The notes beneath the pieces were generated by a model. That model was not told the DNA's origin. It searched no databases and was given only the letters and a program-made list of their open reading frames with translations. A DNA stretch of 64,000 bases from Pedobacter sp. MC2016-24 (GTDB lineage Bacteria; Bacteroidota; Bacteroidia; Sphingobacteriales; Sphingobacteriaceae). Numbering within the stretch: position 1 is the first letter of the stretch; every line of letters starts with the position of its first letter. This document shows positions 16,487 through 26,038 of the stretch, in pieces. Made by a program: the position numbers and the translations under genes. The stretch covers positions 62,001-126,000 of the forward strand of contig NZ_JADFBX010000015.1 of assembly GCF_015223055.1 (NCBI RefSeq). Reading direction: 5' to 3'.

Positions 16487-17410
16487 ATGATAAAAAAAGA
16501 TATACATTATCTGGAGTATCTGATCGCAAGAGAAGAAAATCAGACGATTTCTGAGGCCGAAGCAAAATTGCTGGCGGATTTCATGCAGGATGAGTACGAT
16601 CGCTCTGAATGGGACACCCAACAAATGGGGGCTAAAGCTGCAGTTTCTGCGGGGATCTATAAAAACATCAAAAAACGCAATCAGTTAAAGAAACCATTTA
16701 GAATCCATTACAAACATGCAGTAGCTGCCACCATTGCCCTGGTCATCGGTTTGGGTGTTTTGTTGAAACCTCAGCCTGGCATCAAAGAAATTTCAATAAA
16801 GACAGCTTCCAAGACCGATTCGGTTAAACTAGAGGATGGTACGCTGGTTTATCTGGCTTCTCATTCTGAATTCAAATATCCTGAACATTTTGACGGTACT
16901 TTGAGGTCCGTTTCCTTAGTTAAGGGCAACGCCTTCTTCAAAGTAGCAAAAGATAAAAAGCACCCTTTTATCGTCAGCTCGGGGCAAATTAAAACCAGCG
17001 TATTAGGTACTTCATTCCACATTGGCCTGGATCAAAATCAGGCAAGTGTAACGGTAATTACCGGACATGTAAAGGTAGCCAGTAAAACGCAGGTCGCTTT
17101 TTTAGAACCCAATCAAAGTGCTGTTTTCAATGCCGGTAGACTAAAAAAGCGAGAACTGAGCAATGTGGCTTTATACTCCTGGTATAAAAAAGATGTGGCC
17201 TTGAATGATGTCGCCCTGGGAGAGGTGTTTACCCTGCTGAACTTTAAGTACGGGGTAGATTTTAAAGCAGAGCATCCGGAAATAGAGAACACCAGAATAA
17301 CGCTGTTTCTTGAGGCAGATTTACCACTACAAAACATCCTTAATCAAATTAATTATATCACGCATTTAAAATTCGAAAGCTATGGAGAAATCATAAAAGT
17401 ACACCATTAA
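16487..17410 (+). CDS. FecR-family anti-sigma factor
   Basis: 307 residues. N-terminal cytoplasmic part (about 1-75) would hold the sigma factor, one membrane helix lies at about 77-93 (VAATIALVIGLGVLL), and a periplasmic FecR domain follows with TDSVKLEDGTLVYLASHSEF and TSVLGTSFHI. The C-terminal part (about 225-307) resembles the FecR C-terminal domain that contacts STN domains (VALNDVALGEVFTLLNFKYG). It sits 57 bp behind the ECF sigma gene and ahead of the SusC gene, completing the signalling chain. Confidence 0.92.
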   Translation: MIKKDIHYLEYLIAREENQTISEAEAKLLADFMQDEYDRSEWDTQQMGAKAAVSAGIYKNIKKRNQLKKPFRIHYKHAVAATIALVIGLGVLLKPQPGIKEISIKTASKTDSVKLEDGTLVYLASHSEFKYPEHFDGTLRSVSLVKGNAFFKVAKDKKHPFIVSSGQIKTSVLGTSFHIGLDQNQASVTVITGHVKVASKTQVAFLEPNQSAVFNAGRLKKRELSNVALYSWYKKDVALNDVALGEVFTLLNFKYGVDFKAEHPEIENTRITLFLEADLPLQNILNQINYITHLKFESYGEIIKVHH

Positions 17411-17475
17411 AAAAGCCGCAATTGCTACGAACAACTACGGCTATACATTATTTATCACTTGATTAATAAATTAAT

Positions 17476-20400
17476 ATGCATTATAAATATACTTTTTTTA
17501 CCCTAAAAAGAATGTGTTTTCTGGCTGTTATTTTTCTTTTTATACAAGAAGGACAGGCAAAAACCTTGAATAATAAGCCTTTAAATGAGAAAATAAAATC
17601 AGCAAATGAGACGCTGGTCAACATTTTTTCGCAACTCAGTAGGCAAACCAGCTATAAGTTTAGTTATAGCGAAGAGATTATTGCCGACAAAAAAACGTAT
17701 GTGGTCACCTACAGCAAACCACTAAATGAATTACTCAAATCTCTTTCTGAAGCTGCTGATTTTAACTACGTCATACGCGATAATGTGGTATTGATCAGTA
17801 AAAATAAAGAAGCAAAGCAGGTTGTAAAGGCCGCTGCATTTCAGCATACCGTAAAAGGAAAAGTTCTGGATGAAAAAGGGCTCCCGCTGATCGGTGCGAC
17901 AGTCAGGGAGCTGGGTACTAAAAATGCCGTTGTAACCAACGCAATCGGAGCTTTTGAAATTAAAGTGGCTACAGGCAAAATTATAGATGTCTCTTTCATT
18001 GGATATAAAAGCAAACGCATCAGTATAGATCAAAATATACTTACGATCAACCTGGAGCCTGATGCGTCAAACTTAGGAGAGGTATTGGTTGTTGGCTATG
18101 GTAAACAAACCAAAAAAGACGTTACCGGTGCCGTTGCACAACTGGATGAAAAAAACTTCCGACAAGGTGCTGTGGTATCTGCGGATAATCTTTTGCAGGG
18201 TAAAATTGCTGGTGTAAGAGTGGTCAGCAGTACTGGCGAGCCAGGTGGTGGTGTGGATGTAACCATCCGGGGCGTCGGTTCCATCCGTAGTGGAAGTACA
18301 CCGCTATTTGTCGTTGACGGTGTTCCTTTAACCAATGATGATGTAAGTCCCGGCGGACAAGATGTAGGTTTAGGTGGTTCAAGATCGAAAAATCCGCTCA
18401 ACTTTCTAAACACCAGTGATATTGAGTCGATTTCTGTATTGAAAGATGCTTCGGCTGCGGCGATATATGGAGCAAGGGGTTCTAATGGTGTTGTTATTGT
18501 AACCACTAAGAAAGGTAAAAAGGGTGAAGGTACTTTTAACGTGGATTCTTATCTGGGAATTTCTTCGCTTGCACATAAGCTAAAAGTATTAACAGCAGAT
18601 CAATACCGTAACGCAATTAATGCTTTAGGTGATAAATATAGAGCTTACGATCATGGTGGCAACACAGATTGGCAGGATGTAATTTACAGACAAGCTAAAA
18701 CAAGAAACAATTCTGTTGCTTTTTCTAAACAAACCAATACCGGTAACTACTATGTGTCTGCAGCCCAGATGGATCAGGAAGGGATTGTGAAAAACAGTGA
18801 ATTTCGAAGAACATCGGCAAGAATCAATGCATCAGAATCTTTTCTGGATGATCAACGGCTGAAAATCGGTGTCAACTTAACCGCCAGTGAAACCAGGGAT
18901 TTGGGCGTGCCAACCAGTGATGACGGTGGATCCAACGGACAGTTGATCATTCACACCCTAATGGCTAACCCAACAAGATCGGTATTCGATGAAAATGGAA
19001 ATTACACCAACTTTAAGATGAATGCCCATTACAATCCTGCGTATCTGCTCGATATTTACAGGGACATTACCCGTACGCTAAGGGTGCTGGGCAATATGGA
19101 TCTGTCTTTCAGAATTGTAAAAGGTCTTGAATATAAATTTAACCTGGGTATAGACCGTTCTTTAGGAGAAAGAAATACCACAATTTTCGCCAACAAGACA
19201 GACATCAGTACAGATGGTAAATACATCAAATACAATCTGAATTCCAAAAGTACCTTGATGGAACATTACCTCAATTATAGTCTGCTGGTAGAAAAACACA
19301 AAATCGAAGCACTCGCAGGTTTTTCTTATCAGAAATTTGAAAGAGGGGGAAATGGGTATAATGTGCTCAGTATAGGCGAAAAGGGCCAGGGTGTTTTGCC
19401 CGAAAATAATCCTGGATTTGCCGGTAAGCAAACTGGTTTAAATGGTTTTAAGCAATTAAATGAGTTACAATCATTTTTTTCGAGGTTCAATTACGCTTAT
19501 GATAACAAATACCTTTTAACTGCTTCTGTACGTGCCGATGGTTCTACGCGTTTTGGCGCCAATAATAAATATGGATATTTTCCTTCTTTTGCCCTGGGCT
19601 GGAACATCTCCAAAGAAGATTTTCTTAAAAACAGTAGTTTGCTTAACGACCTGAAAATAAGGGCAAGTTGGGGACAAACCGGTAACCAGGAAGTAGAGAA
19701 CAAAATTACTAAAGCTAGTTATGCACTTTCCGCTCCGGATGGTTACTATTTAAATGATGATCTGGCCCTGGTGAACGGGGTTTTAATTAAACGAACGCCA
19801 AATCCAAATCTGAAATGGGAAGTGGTATCGCAGTTGAATATCGGTGTTGATTTTGAATTGCTGCACGGAAAAGTATACGGTACCCTGGATTACTTTGACA
19901 AAAAGACAAGCGACGCAATTTTATACATTCCATCTCCTGTATTGAGCCCAACGCCAAAAATATGGGTCAATATAGACGGTAAAATTGTCAACAAAGGATT
20001 GGAAGTGATGTTGGGTACTAAAATTTTCAATACAGACAAGTTTAACTGGTCTGTTGATGCCAACGGAGCAACATTAAACAATAAGATACAGGGTTTACCA
20101 GTATCTCAGATCCTCAGCGGAGCAGTTTCCGGACCGGGGCTATCCGGTGTAACGGCCAATATTTATAAAAACGGCTATGCAGCGGGATCTTTCTACATGG
20201 CTGAGCACAAAGGATTTGATGCCAATGGTAAAGACATTTTCGGAGATAAAATCATTGTTCAAAGTGCACTTCCTAAGTTCACTTATGGATTTAACAGCCA
20301 GATGAATTATAAAAATGTTGATTTCTCTTTCTCTTTCATCGGTCAGACAGGCGGTTACCTGTTTAACAATACCGGTTTAAATGCTTTAAATATAAATAAC

Positions 20401-20739
20401 CTGGCTTCTGACAGAAACGTCTCTGAAAAGTATTATAAGTCAGGTGCTAACCCCGCAAATGCACAAGTGTTGTCAACGCTTTATCTCGAAAAATCAGACT
20501 TTTTAAGATTGAATTCTGCAAGGTTAGGATATAATTTCAAACTTCAAGGGGTCAAATGGCTCCAGGGACTTGGCGTATATGTTACCGGACAAAACTTATT
20601 TACGATAACCAATTACAGTGGCTATGATCCTTTGATCAACAGTCCTAAAGCAACAGATGGTAACCAGTCGCAAGGTATTGATTATACTGCTTATCCGCCT
20701 GCTAAAACATTCCTTTTTGGTTTAACTATTAAATTATAA
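17476..20739 (+). CDS. SusC/RagA-family TonB-dependent receptor with STN signalling domain
   Basis: 1087 residues, outer-membrane importer. Order: signal peptide (about 1-28), STN domain (about 40-115; FSQLSRQTSYKFSYSEEI, VVLISK), carboxypeptidase-regulatory domain (about 122-195; VKGKVLDEKGLPLIGATV), then the SusC plug (VVGYGKQTKKDVTGAV, GSIRSGSTPLFVVDGVPL) and the 22-strand barrel to the end. The STN domain marks it as a transducer working with the FecR/sigma pair upstream. It is followed after 2 bp by the SusD partner. No glycoside hydrolase is encoded nearby, so the ligand could be a glycan, peptide or other small molecule. Confidence 0.95.
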   Translation: MHYKYTFFTLKRMCFLAVIFLFIQEGQAKTLNNKPLNEKIKSANETLVNIFSQLSRQTSYKFSYSEEIIADKKTYVVTYSKPLNELLKSLSEAADFNYVIRDNVVLISKNKEAKQVVKAAAFQHTVKGKVLDEKGLPLIGATVRELGTKNAVVTNAIGAFEIKVATGKIIDVSFIGYKSKRISIDQNILTINLEPDASNLGEVLVVGYGKQTKKDVTGAVAQLDEKNFRQGAVVSADNLLQGKIAGVRVVSSTGEPGGGVDVTIRGVGSIRSGSTPLFVVDGVPLTNDDVSPGGQDVGLGGSRSKNPLNFLNTSDIESISVLKDASAAAIYGARGSNGVVIVTTKKGKKGEGTFNVDSYLGISSLAHKLKVLTADQYRNAINALGDKYRAYDHGGNTDWQDVIYRQAKTRNNSVAFSKQTNTGNYYVSAAQMDQEGIVKNSEFRRTSARINASESFLDDQRLKIGVNLTASETRDLGVPTSDDGGSNGQLIIHTLMANPTRSVFDENGNYTNFKMNAHYNPAYLLDIYRDITRTLRVLGNMDLSFRIVKGLEYKFNLGIDRSLGERNTTIFANKTDISTDGKYIKYNLNSKSTLMEHYLNYSLLVEKHKIEALAGFSYQKFERGGNGYNVLSIGEKGQGVLPENNPGFAGKQTGLNGFKQLNELQSFFSRFNYAYDNKYLLTASVRADGSTRFGANNKYGYFPSFALGWNISKEDFLKNSSLLNDLKIRASWGQTGNQEVENKITKASYALSAPDGYYLNDDLALVNGVLIKRTPNPNLKWEVVSQLNIGVDFELLHGKVYGTLDYFDKKTSDAILYIPSPVLSPTPKIWVNIDGKIVNKGLEVMLGTKIFNTDKFNWSVDANGATLNNKIQGLPVSQILSGAVSGPGLSGVTANIYKNGYAAGSFYMAEHKGFDANGKDIFGDKIIVQSALPKFTYGFNSQMNYKNVDFSFSFIGQTGGYLFNNTGLNALNINNLASDRNVSEKYYKSGANPANAQVLSTLYLEKSDFLRLNSARLGYNFKLQGVKWLQGLGVYVTGQNLFTITNYSGYDPLINSPKATDGNQSQGIDYTAYPPAKTFLFGLTIKL

Positions 20740-20741
20740 AC

Positions 20742-22496
20742 ATGAAATTAAATACATTATTCAAAGCTAAACATCTATTGGTTTTAGCAGCGACCATGGC
20801 TTTAACAGGCTGCACCAAACTTAACGAGGTGGTGCTGGATGAAGTTCTGGGTGAGAATGCTTCAAACCCTGCCAGTGCGCTGGCCTCAGCTTATGATAGA
20901 TTGGGGAAAAGTACCTTTGTCGATCATGGAGGTGTGTTTGCACTACAGGAGTACACTACAGATGAAGCATTATTGGCTACTCGTGGTAGTGATTGGGGGG
21001 ATGGCGGTAAATGGAGATCCATGCATGAGTTTACATGGGCCCCTGATAATGCGATCGTAACCGACAACTGGAATAACCTGACCAGTGGTGTCACCAAGTC
21101 TTTAACTGCCATAAAAGAGGCAACAAACAGTGACGTTCCACAAAAAAGTCTTTACCTGGCAGAAGCCAAAGGTTTGCTGGCTTATTATACGTATACAACA
21201 CTCGATCTATATGGACAGGCTCCTTATCGTGATCCGCTAAATGAAAAAGCACCTTTAGAAATTAAACAGGCAGCAACAGCTATCGATGAATTGATCACAG
21301 AAGTTGAAGGATTAATTCCTAACCTGGCAACTTTAGGCACACAATCTACACACAACGGCCGGTTTACCAAAGAAGCTGCTTATGGTCTGTTGGCAAATAT
21401 GTATCTGAACCGCGCAGTATATAAGGATCGCTATGCGGCAACGTTCAATTTTACTGAAAAAGCCGTCAATGGTAATGATACGGATATGGATCGGGTAATT
21501 TATTACACCTCATTGTTGATCAATGGGGGTAAATTTGGACTGGCTACCAATTATTTTGATAGTTTTTCCATCAATAACACAGCAGGACCAGAGCTTATTT
21601 TTGTGATTTCACAAAAGATAGACCGCATTAGAAACGGATCAAATTCTTTTGCGTATGTATGTGTAGAGCGTAATCAGCGACCTTCTCCCGTAAACAGGGG
21701 CACCAATGCAGCTTGTGTTTCTCCGGAGTTTTATGCCAGCTGGAATGGCAATCATGACGATCCAAGGTTTTCAAGGAAATATCAGTATGCTGATGGTACC
21801 TGGTTTACCAATGATGCTGAAGGCAGTGTACCAGCCAGCGATGTTGTTGTAGGTACAAGCCAGCCATGGTTCCATTTTAACCGCGGAATTATGGTTGGGC
21901 AACAATACGGGCCCAAATTGACTCCCGCTGGTGGTTTTGAAATGGTTGGCAATAGAATTAAAGTTTCAGAACTGTATATGGAAAAAAGCAGTGGGACTAA
22001 AATGGACTTTACACCGGAGTTGAATTTTGACGACCCTACAAAAGCAATATTTGCACAGGATCAAATCAATAGGGGAGCACGGGTATTTAAATTTGAGTAT
22101 GATCCTGGAGACGGCAATGGCTCCAGTAACGTAGACATTCCGCTGTTCCGTTTGGGCGTCATGTATACATTAAGGGCCGAGGCTTATTTCCGTAAAGGAC
22201 AAACAGATCTTGCCCTGGCAGATATCAACAGATTACGTACATCAAGAACCAGGGAAGCATATTATAACAATGCACGCGGCGTAGCCATATCCGTTCTTGA
22301 TGAAGCTACTTTGTATAAAGAAATGGCTTTTGAAAGCTATTGGGAAATGTACAGAAGGCCTCAGATGATTCGTTTTGGAAAGTTTGAAAAGCCCTTTAGT
22401 GCTAAACCCACTACGCAGCCCTTCAGAAGGATATTCCCAATTCCACAAACAACATTGGATGTGACTAAAGAGCTTAAGCAAAATTTCGGCTATTAA
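20742..22496 (+). CDS. SusD/RagB-family outer-membrane lipoprotein
   Basis: 584 residues with a lipoprotein signal (MALTGC, Cys about residue 24). TPR-like SusD N-terminal region and C-terminal signature YTLRAEAYFRKGQTDLALADINRLRTSRTR, then YKEMAFESYWEMYRRPQMIRFG, are typical. SusD forms the lid of the SusC importer and captures ligand outside the cell. The two-base gap to susC means one transcript. A terminator lies directly downstream, so this unit has only the four genes sigma, anti-sigma, SusC, SusD. Confidence 0.95.
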   Translation: MKLNTLFKAKHLLVLAATMALTGCTKLNEVVLDEVLGENASNPASALASAYDRLGKSTFVDHGGVFALQEYTTDEALLATRGSDWGDGGKWRSMHEFTWAPDNAIVTDNWNNLTSGVTKSLTAIKEATNSDVPQKSLYLAEAKGLLAYYTYTTLDLYGQAPYRDPLNEKAPLEIKQAATAIDELITEVEGLIPNLATLGTQSTHNGRFTKEAAYGLLANMYLNRAVYKDRYAATFNFTEKAVNGNDTDMDRVIYYTSLLINGGKFGLATNYFDSFSINNTAGPELIFVISQKIDRIRNGSNSFAYVCVERNQRPSPVNRGTNAACVSPEFYASWNGNHDDPRFSRKYQYADGTWFTNDAEGSVPASDVVVGTSQPWFHFNRGIMVGQQYGPKLTPAGGFEMVGNRIKVSELYMEKSSGTKMDFTPELNFDDPTKAIFAQDQINRGARVFKFEYDPGDGNGSSNVDIPLFRLGVMYTLRAEAYFRKGQTDLALADINRLRTSRTREAYYNNARGVAISVLDEATLYKEMAFESYWEMYRRPQMIRFGKFEKPFSAKPTTQPFRRIFPIPQTTLDVTKELKQNFGY

Positions 22497-22513
22497 AACT
22501 GATATCCTTTACA

Positions 22514-22584
22514 TCCTGAAGTAAATTCAGGAAGATGCAACACATTAAAGAGCCTGATCATTCATCGTGATACAGGCTCTTTAA
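22514..22584. terminator. Bidirectional terminator (two hairpins)
   Basis: A main stem TTAAAGAGCCTG (22545-22556) pairs with CAGGCTCTTTAA (22573-22584), 12 bp perfect. Just before it a smaller hairpin TCCTGAA (22514-22520) / TTCAGGA (22526-22532). They separate susD (+) from the converging MocR gene (-). Confidence 0.85.
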
Positions 22585-22590
22585 GTAATT

Positions 22591-24006
22591 TTATAAACTG
22601 TTTTTTACAATCTGCCCAAGCTTTTTGAGGTCAAAATCCAATTGTTTGTCCCATTTTAAACCAAAGTTTAAGCGCATACAATTGTTAAATTGATTGTGTT
22701 GGGTAAACATTCTGCCCGGTGCAAAACTGATCTTATGCTTGATGGCTGTTTCATAAAGCGCTGCAGTATCAATCCCCTGATCCAGTTCCAGCCACAACAC
22801 AAAGCCACCCTGAGGTTTAGATATCTTGGTGCATTCCGGGAAATAATCCTCTACAGCCCTTTGATATTGCAGACAATTACTATATAACTTACTTCTTAAG
22901 GTACGGAGGTGATGGTCATATCGGCCATGTTCCAGAAAATCAGCAATCGCCTCGGCTTGCAATGGTGGATTAGAAATGGTTTGCAGCATTTTTTGGCGAA
23001 TGATTTTGTCTTTGAATTTTCCGGGGGCAACCCAACCCACACGATACCCGGGCGCGAGTGTTTTGGAAAAAGAACCACACCACATCACTAAACCTTCCTC
23101 ATCGTACAATTTACAAGGCGCTGGTCTGGAAGTTCCAAAATAAAGATCTCCATACAGGTCGTCTTCAATTAAGGGGATGTGCCGGGCGGCGAGCATCCGA
23201 ACGACTTCCTTTTTATGTTCGTCAGGCATACAGCTCCCCAACGGATTGTTGAAATTGCTGACAAGCAAGCAAACTTTGATTTTTGGAAGGACCTTTTTTA
23301 AGGCCTCAATTTCAATACCTGTGATCGGATTGGTTGGAAGTTCTATAATTTTCAAACCCAGCGATTGTATCATTTGAAGTATTCCGAAATAAATCGGACT
23401 TTCTATGGCAATGCAATCGCCAGGTTGGGTTACTGCCAAAAGGCAATTGAATATGGAATTCAAAGCCCCGGAGGTAGTCACAATATCATCTTCTACCAAT
23501 TGTCCGCCCCATACAAAAGACCATTTAGAAATGTTTCTTCTCAGGTTAACACTGCCTTGCACAGGTTCGTAAGCGGTTCCGCTATCACTCATGCTGCGGA
23601 GCACTTTGAGCATACTCTTATTCAATTTTGCAATCGGCACCATACTATTGTCAGCCACACCCAGTGAAAATTTAGTAATGCTGCTATCCGACAAGGTATC
23701 GAATACCCTGCTGATCAAATCCTCCGGCTGGTATGCTTTTTCTGATAATTTAGGCGTACTTACGGATGGCACCGCCAGCCTTCTGCTAAAAGAACGGCTT
23801 ACATAATAGCCTGATTTTGGCCGGGATTCGATAAGCGATTTACTTTCCAATTCCAAAAAAGCTTGTTTAACCGTATTTAAACTCACCTCGTAAATTTTTT
23901 GTACGGTACGGATAGAAGGTAGTTTATCTCCGATTTTTAAAGTTTCAGAGGCAATCTGACCTTCTATGGTATTCGCAATTTTCCGGTATAAAACTTCTCT
24001 TGCCAT
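22591..24006 (-). CDS. MocR-type regulator: GntR winged helix fused to PLP aminotransferase-like domain
   Basis: 471 residues. The N-terminal 70 residues are a GntR winged helix (LPSIRTVQKIYEVSLNTVKQ, then AFLELESKSLIE). The rest is an aspartate-aminotransferase fold, with the PLP lysine in WCGSFSKTLAPGYRVGW. MocR proteins regulate vitamin B6, amino-acid or amine metabolism and may bind PLP-linked effectors. It lies downstream of, and on the same strand as, an MFS exporter and a small protein gene, which may be co-regulated, but the gaps (27 and 56 bp) do not prove one operon. Confidence 0.92.
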   Translation of the reverse strand: MAREVLYRKIANTIEGQIASETLKIGDKLPSIRTVQKIYEVSLNTVKQAFLELESKSLIESRPKSGYYVSRSFSRRLAVPSVSTPKLSEKAYQPEDLISRVFDTLSDSSITKFSLGVADNSMVPIAKLNKSMLKVLRSMSDSGTAYEPVQGSVNLRRNISKWSFVWGGQLVEDDIVTTSGALNSIFNCLLAVTQPGDCIAIESPIYFGILQMIQSLGLKIIELPTNPITGIEIEALKKVLPKIKVCLLVSNFNNPLGSCMPDEHKKEVVRMLAARHIPLIEDDLYGDLYFGTSRPAPCKLYDEEGLVMWCGSFSKTLAPGYRVGWVAPGKFKDKIIRQKMLQTISNPPLQAEAIADFLEHGRYDHHLRTLRSKLYSNCLQYQRAVEDYFPECTKISKPQGGFVLWLELDQGIDTAALYETAIKHKISFAPGRMFTQHNQFNNCMRLNFGLKWDKQLDFDLKKLGQIVKNSL

Positions 24007-24033
24007 GCTTAGTAAAGCTAATCAATAAATCAT

Positions 24034-24450
24034 TTAATTGCACTGGTTCATCCAGTCAACAAAGGAACGGATTGAATTTTGCACACTTTTAGTATCTGAA
24101 AAGGCATCGCCACCGTTAAGTCCATATACACCTTCATGACTCCTGATGGTAAAATCAGTCAGCTGAGCTGCAATATTCATCGCGCTAAATTCCTCCGCAA
24201 TTCTCAACTGTATCCTTGGCTTCGTTTGCGCATCTACATTTACAAACGAGTAAGCAATTATTCTTTTATTCCATTCTACCACATTAAGTGGAATCCCAAA
24301 TTGTTCATTCAACTCGTTTTCACAAATCATTTGGTTTTTAGTGCTCTCATTTCCTAAATAAAGCGCTTTTATTGATTTTAAATCACCGAGGTATACGCCT
24401 CTGAATTTTAATTCTTTCGGGTCATTTTTTTGTGCTGCCATAATCAACAT
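24034..24450 (-). CDS. Hypothetical protein
   Basis: 138 residues starting from the ATG at 24450, or 135 from the ATG at 24441 (MAAQKNDPKELKFRG). No signal peptide or membrane segment. The part EWNKRIIAYSFVNVDAQTKPRI is predicted to be beta strands and might recall a GNAT-like core, but the acetyl-CoA loop is not visible, so no function is offered. It sits between the MFS exporter and the MocR gene on the same strand. Confidence 0.6.
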   Translation of the reverse strand: MLIMAAQKNDPKELKFRGVYLGDLKSIKALYLGNESTKNQMICENELNEQFGIPLNVVEWNKRIIAYSFVNVDAQTKPRIQLRIAEEFSAMNIAAQLTDFTIRSHEGVYGLNGGDAFSDTKSVQNSIRSFVDWMNQCN

Positions 24451-24506
24451 CTTTTATGACACAAAATTACCCCTAAGTAGGTGAGGTGTACAGATACAAA
24501 ATTGGT

Positions 24507-25958
24507 TTAAATTATGGGTACAGATGTATGGCTGCAAGTCACCGCTTTTTTCCATGGTTTAAAAATCAATAAACTAATTGTGGCAAGTATGCTTACACTC
24601 GTCGCTGCGTAAAGTATAATCAGTTGAAATCCAGATACCAAATCAGGTTTTGTAAGTTCTGCTGAAATTGTTGTTCCGGATTTTGCATTTCCTGAAACCA
24701 TTAAAAACCCCATAATGGCAATATTTAGCGCAAGGGAAATCATTCTTGCACTCATATCTATACCGGAAGCCATGCCCGACCGCGCTACAGGAACAGCGGC
24801 TGTTGTCGTATTCGTGACAGGCGTATTGGTCATGCCCAGGCCAGCACCTGCAATGATAGCACCAGGCAATATGCTGAGCCAGCTGGGCTGTTCCAAACTG
24901 CATCCATAATACATAAAAAAGAAACCGAGACCAATGGTAAACAACCCGATTGGAATGGCATACCCGGGTTTGTACCGCATAGACAGCCATTCACCTAAGG
25001 GAGGAAAAATAAGCGTAGGCAAGGTATAAGCCAGAAGTGAAAAACCTGCGGTAACGCTATCGTATCCTAAAACGCTTTGGAAGTAAATGGGCAGATAAAT
25101 CATAAATGCCCAATAACTAAAATTCATACCCATAGAGCCCAGCAATGCACCAGAAAAATTAGTGTTTCTGAATACCGAAAAATCAAACATGGGCGCTGCT
25201 ACCCGGCACTCTGTATATACAAATAATATAAAACTGGCTATCGATGCGAATAAAATGCTGAATCCTTTAACTGATCCAAAGCCCAGATCCGGACCTTGAG
25301 TAATGTAATAGGTAAGGCCAAAAACAGCTAGTGAAAGTGTGAGGATCCCAATTCGGTCAACTTTACCGGCTGCCGGGTTTTTCGATTCGGTTACGCCCAT
25401 TAAAATTAGGATCAAGGTAATTGCTGCGAGTATAACATGGACCAGAAAAACCCACTGCCAACTCGACACAGCCACAATTACCCCACCAATTATGGGGCCG
25501 AAACCCAGGCCGATGCCAAAAATGATCCCCCAGATGCTAAATGCTTTACCGCGCGCCCGCTTGTCCTGGAATTGCTGCGAAAGCACTGAAACCTGGCAGA
25601 TGAGCATTGCACCGCCGCTCATTCCCTGTAAAAATCGGGCCACAATGAGTACGGAGGTGCTTGCGGTTAAACCGCATATTAATGAGGTTATGCCAAATAA
25701 AATAACACTGATGATAAACAACAAACGACGGCCATAACGATCGGCTAATGTTCCGGTAGCCATGAGCACCGTAGTCACCGCTATGGTATACGCGTTCATG
25801 ATCCACTGCATGTCTTTAAAACTACCGTGTAACAATTTTTCAAGGGTTGGCAAAATCACAGGAACACTGGATATTTCCAGGCCGAACATCAGGGAGGAAA
25901 GGGAGATCGCTGAAAGTGCGATCCTGTTTTTAATTAATTGTGGAATGGTAAATGACAT
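24507..25958 (-). CDS. MFS multidrug exporter, DHA2 (14-helix) family
   Basis: 483 residues with about 14 membrane helices, as in EmrB/QacA-type drug:H+ antiporters. Motif A is GTLADRYGRRLLFI in the loop after helix 2, and the motif C-like GIIFGIGLGFGPIIGG lies in helix 5. Proposed role: efflux of toxic hydrophobic compounds. An AraC-family gene is transcribed divergently 80 bp away and is the likely regulator, since the two share one short intergenic region. Confidence 0.9.
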   Translation of the reverse strand: MSFTIPQLIKNRIALSAISLSSLMFGLEISSVPVILPTLEKLLHGSFKDMQWIMNAYTIAVTTVLMATGTLADRYGRRLLFIISVILFGITSLICGLTASTSVLIVARFLQGMSGGAMLICQVSVLSQQFQDKRARGKAFSIWGIIFGIGLGFGPIIGGVIVAVSSWQWVFLVHVILAAITLILILMGVTESKNPAAGKVDRIGILTLSLAVFGLTYYITQGPDLGFGSVKGFSILFASIASFILFVYTECRVAAPMFDFSVFRNTNFSGALLGSMGMNFSYWAFMIYLPIYFQSVLGYDSVTAGFSLLAYTLPTLIFPPLGEWLSMRYKPGYAIPIGLFTIGLGFFFMYYGCSLEQPSWLSILPGAIIAGAGLGMTNTPVTNTTTAAVPVARSGMASGIDMSARMISLALNIAIMGFLMVSGNAKSGTTISAELTKPDLVSGFQLIILYAATSVSILATISLLIFKPWKKAVTCSHTSVPII

Positions 25959-25972
25959 GAGAAGTTTTTTGA

Positions 25973-26034
25973 CAAAAATAAACTGATATATTTGTTTCTA
26001 TCCGGTACAATTCTGTGATAAATAGGTAGATTTG
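25973..26034. promoter_or_regulatory. Divergent promoter region, MFS exporter and AraC regulator
   Basis: TATTTTTG on the - strand (25980-25973) serves the exporter; TAGATTTG on the + strand (26027-26034) serves the regulator. Both match TAnnTTTG; -33 elements are weak. If the latter is used, the ATG at 26051 is an alternative to 26039 as regulator start. Confidence 0.45.
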
Positions 26035-26038
26035 CGAG

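Noticed and set aside
15878..22496. Polysaccharide utilisation locus
   Set aside because: No carbohydrate-active enzyme is encoded near SusC/SusD in this window, so only a TonB-dependent uptake unit is claimed.
25339..25737. Open frame of 132 codons on + strand
   Set aside because: Lies fully opposite the MFS exporter gene; no domain, and rich in Pro/Ala/Arg as antisense frames of membrane proteins usually are.
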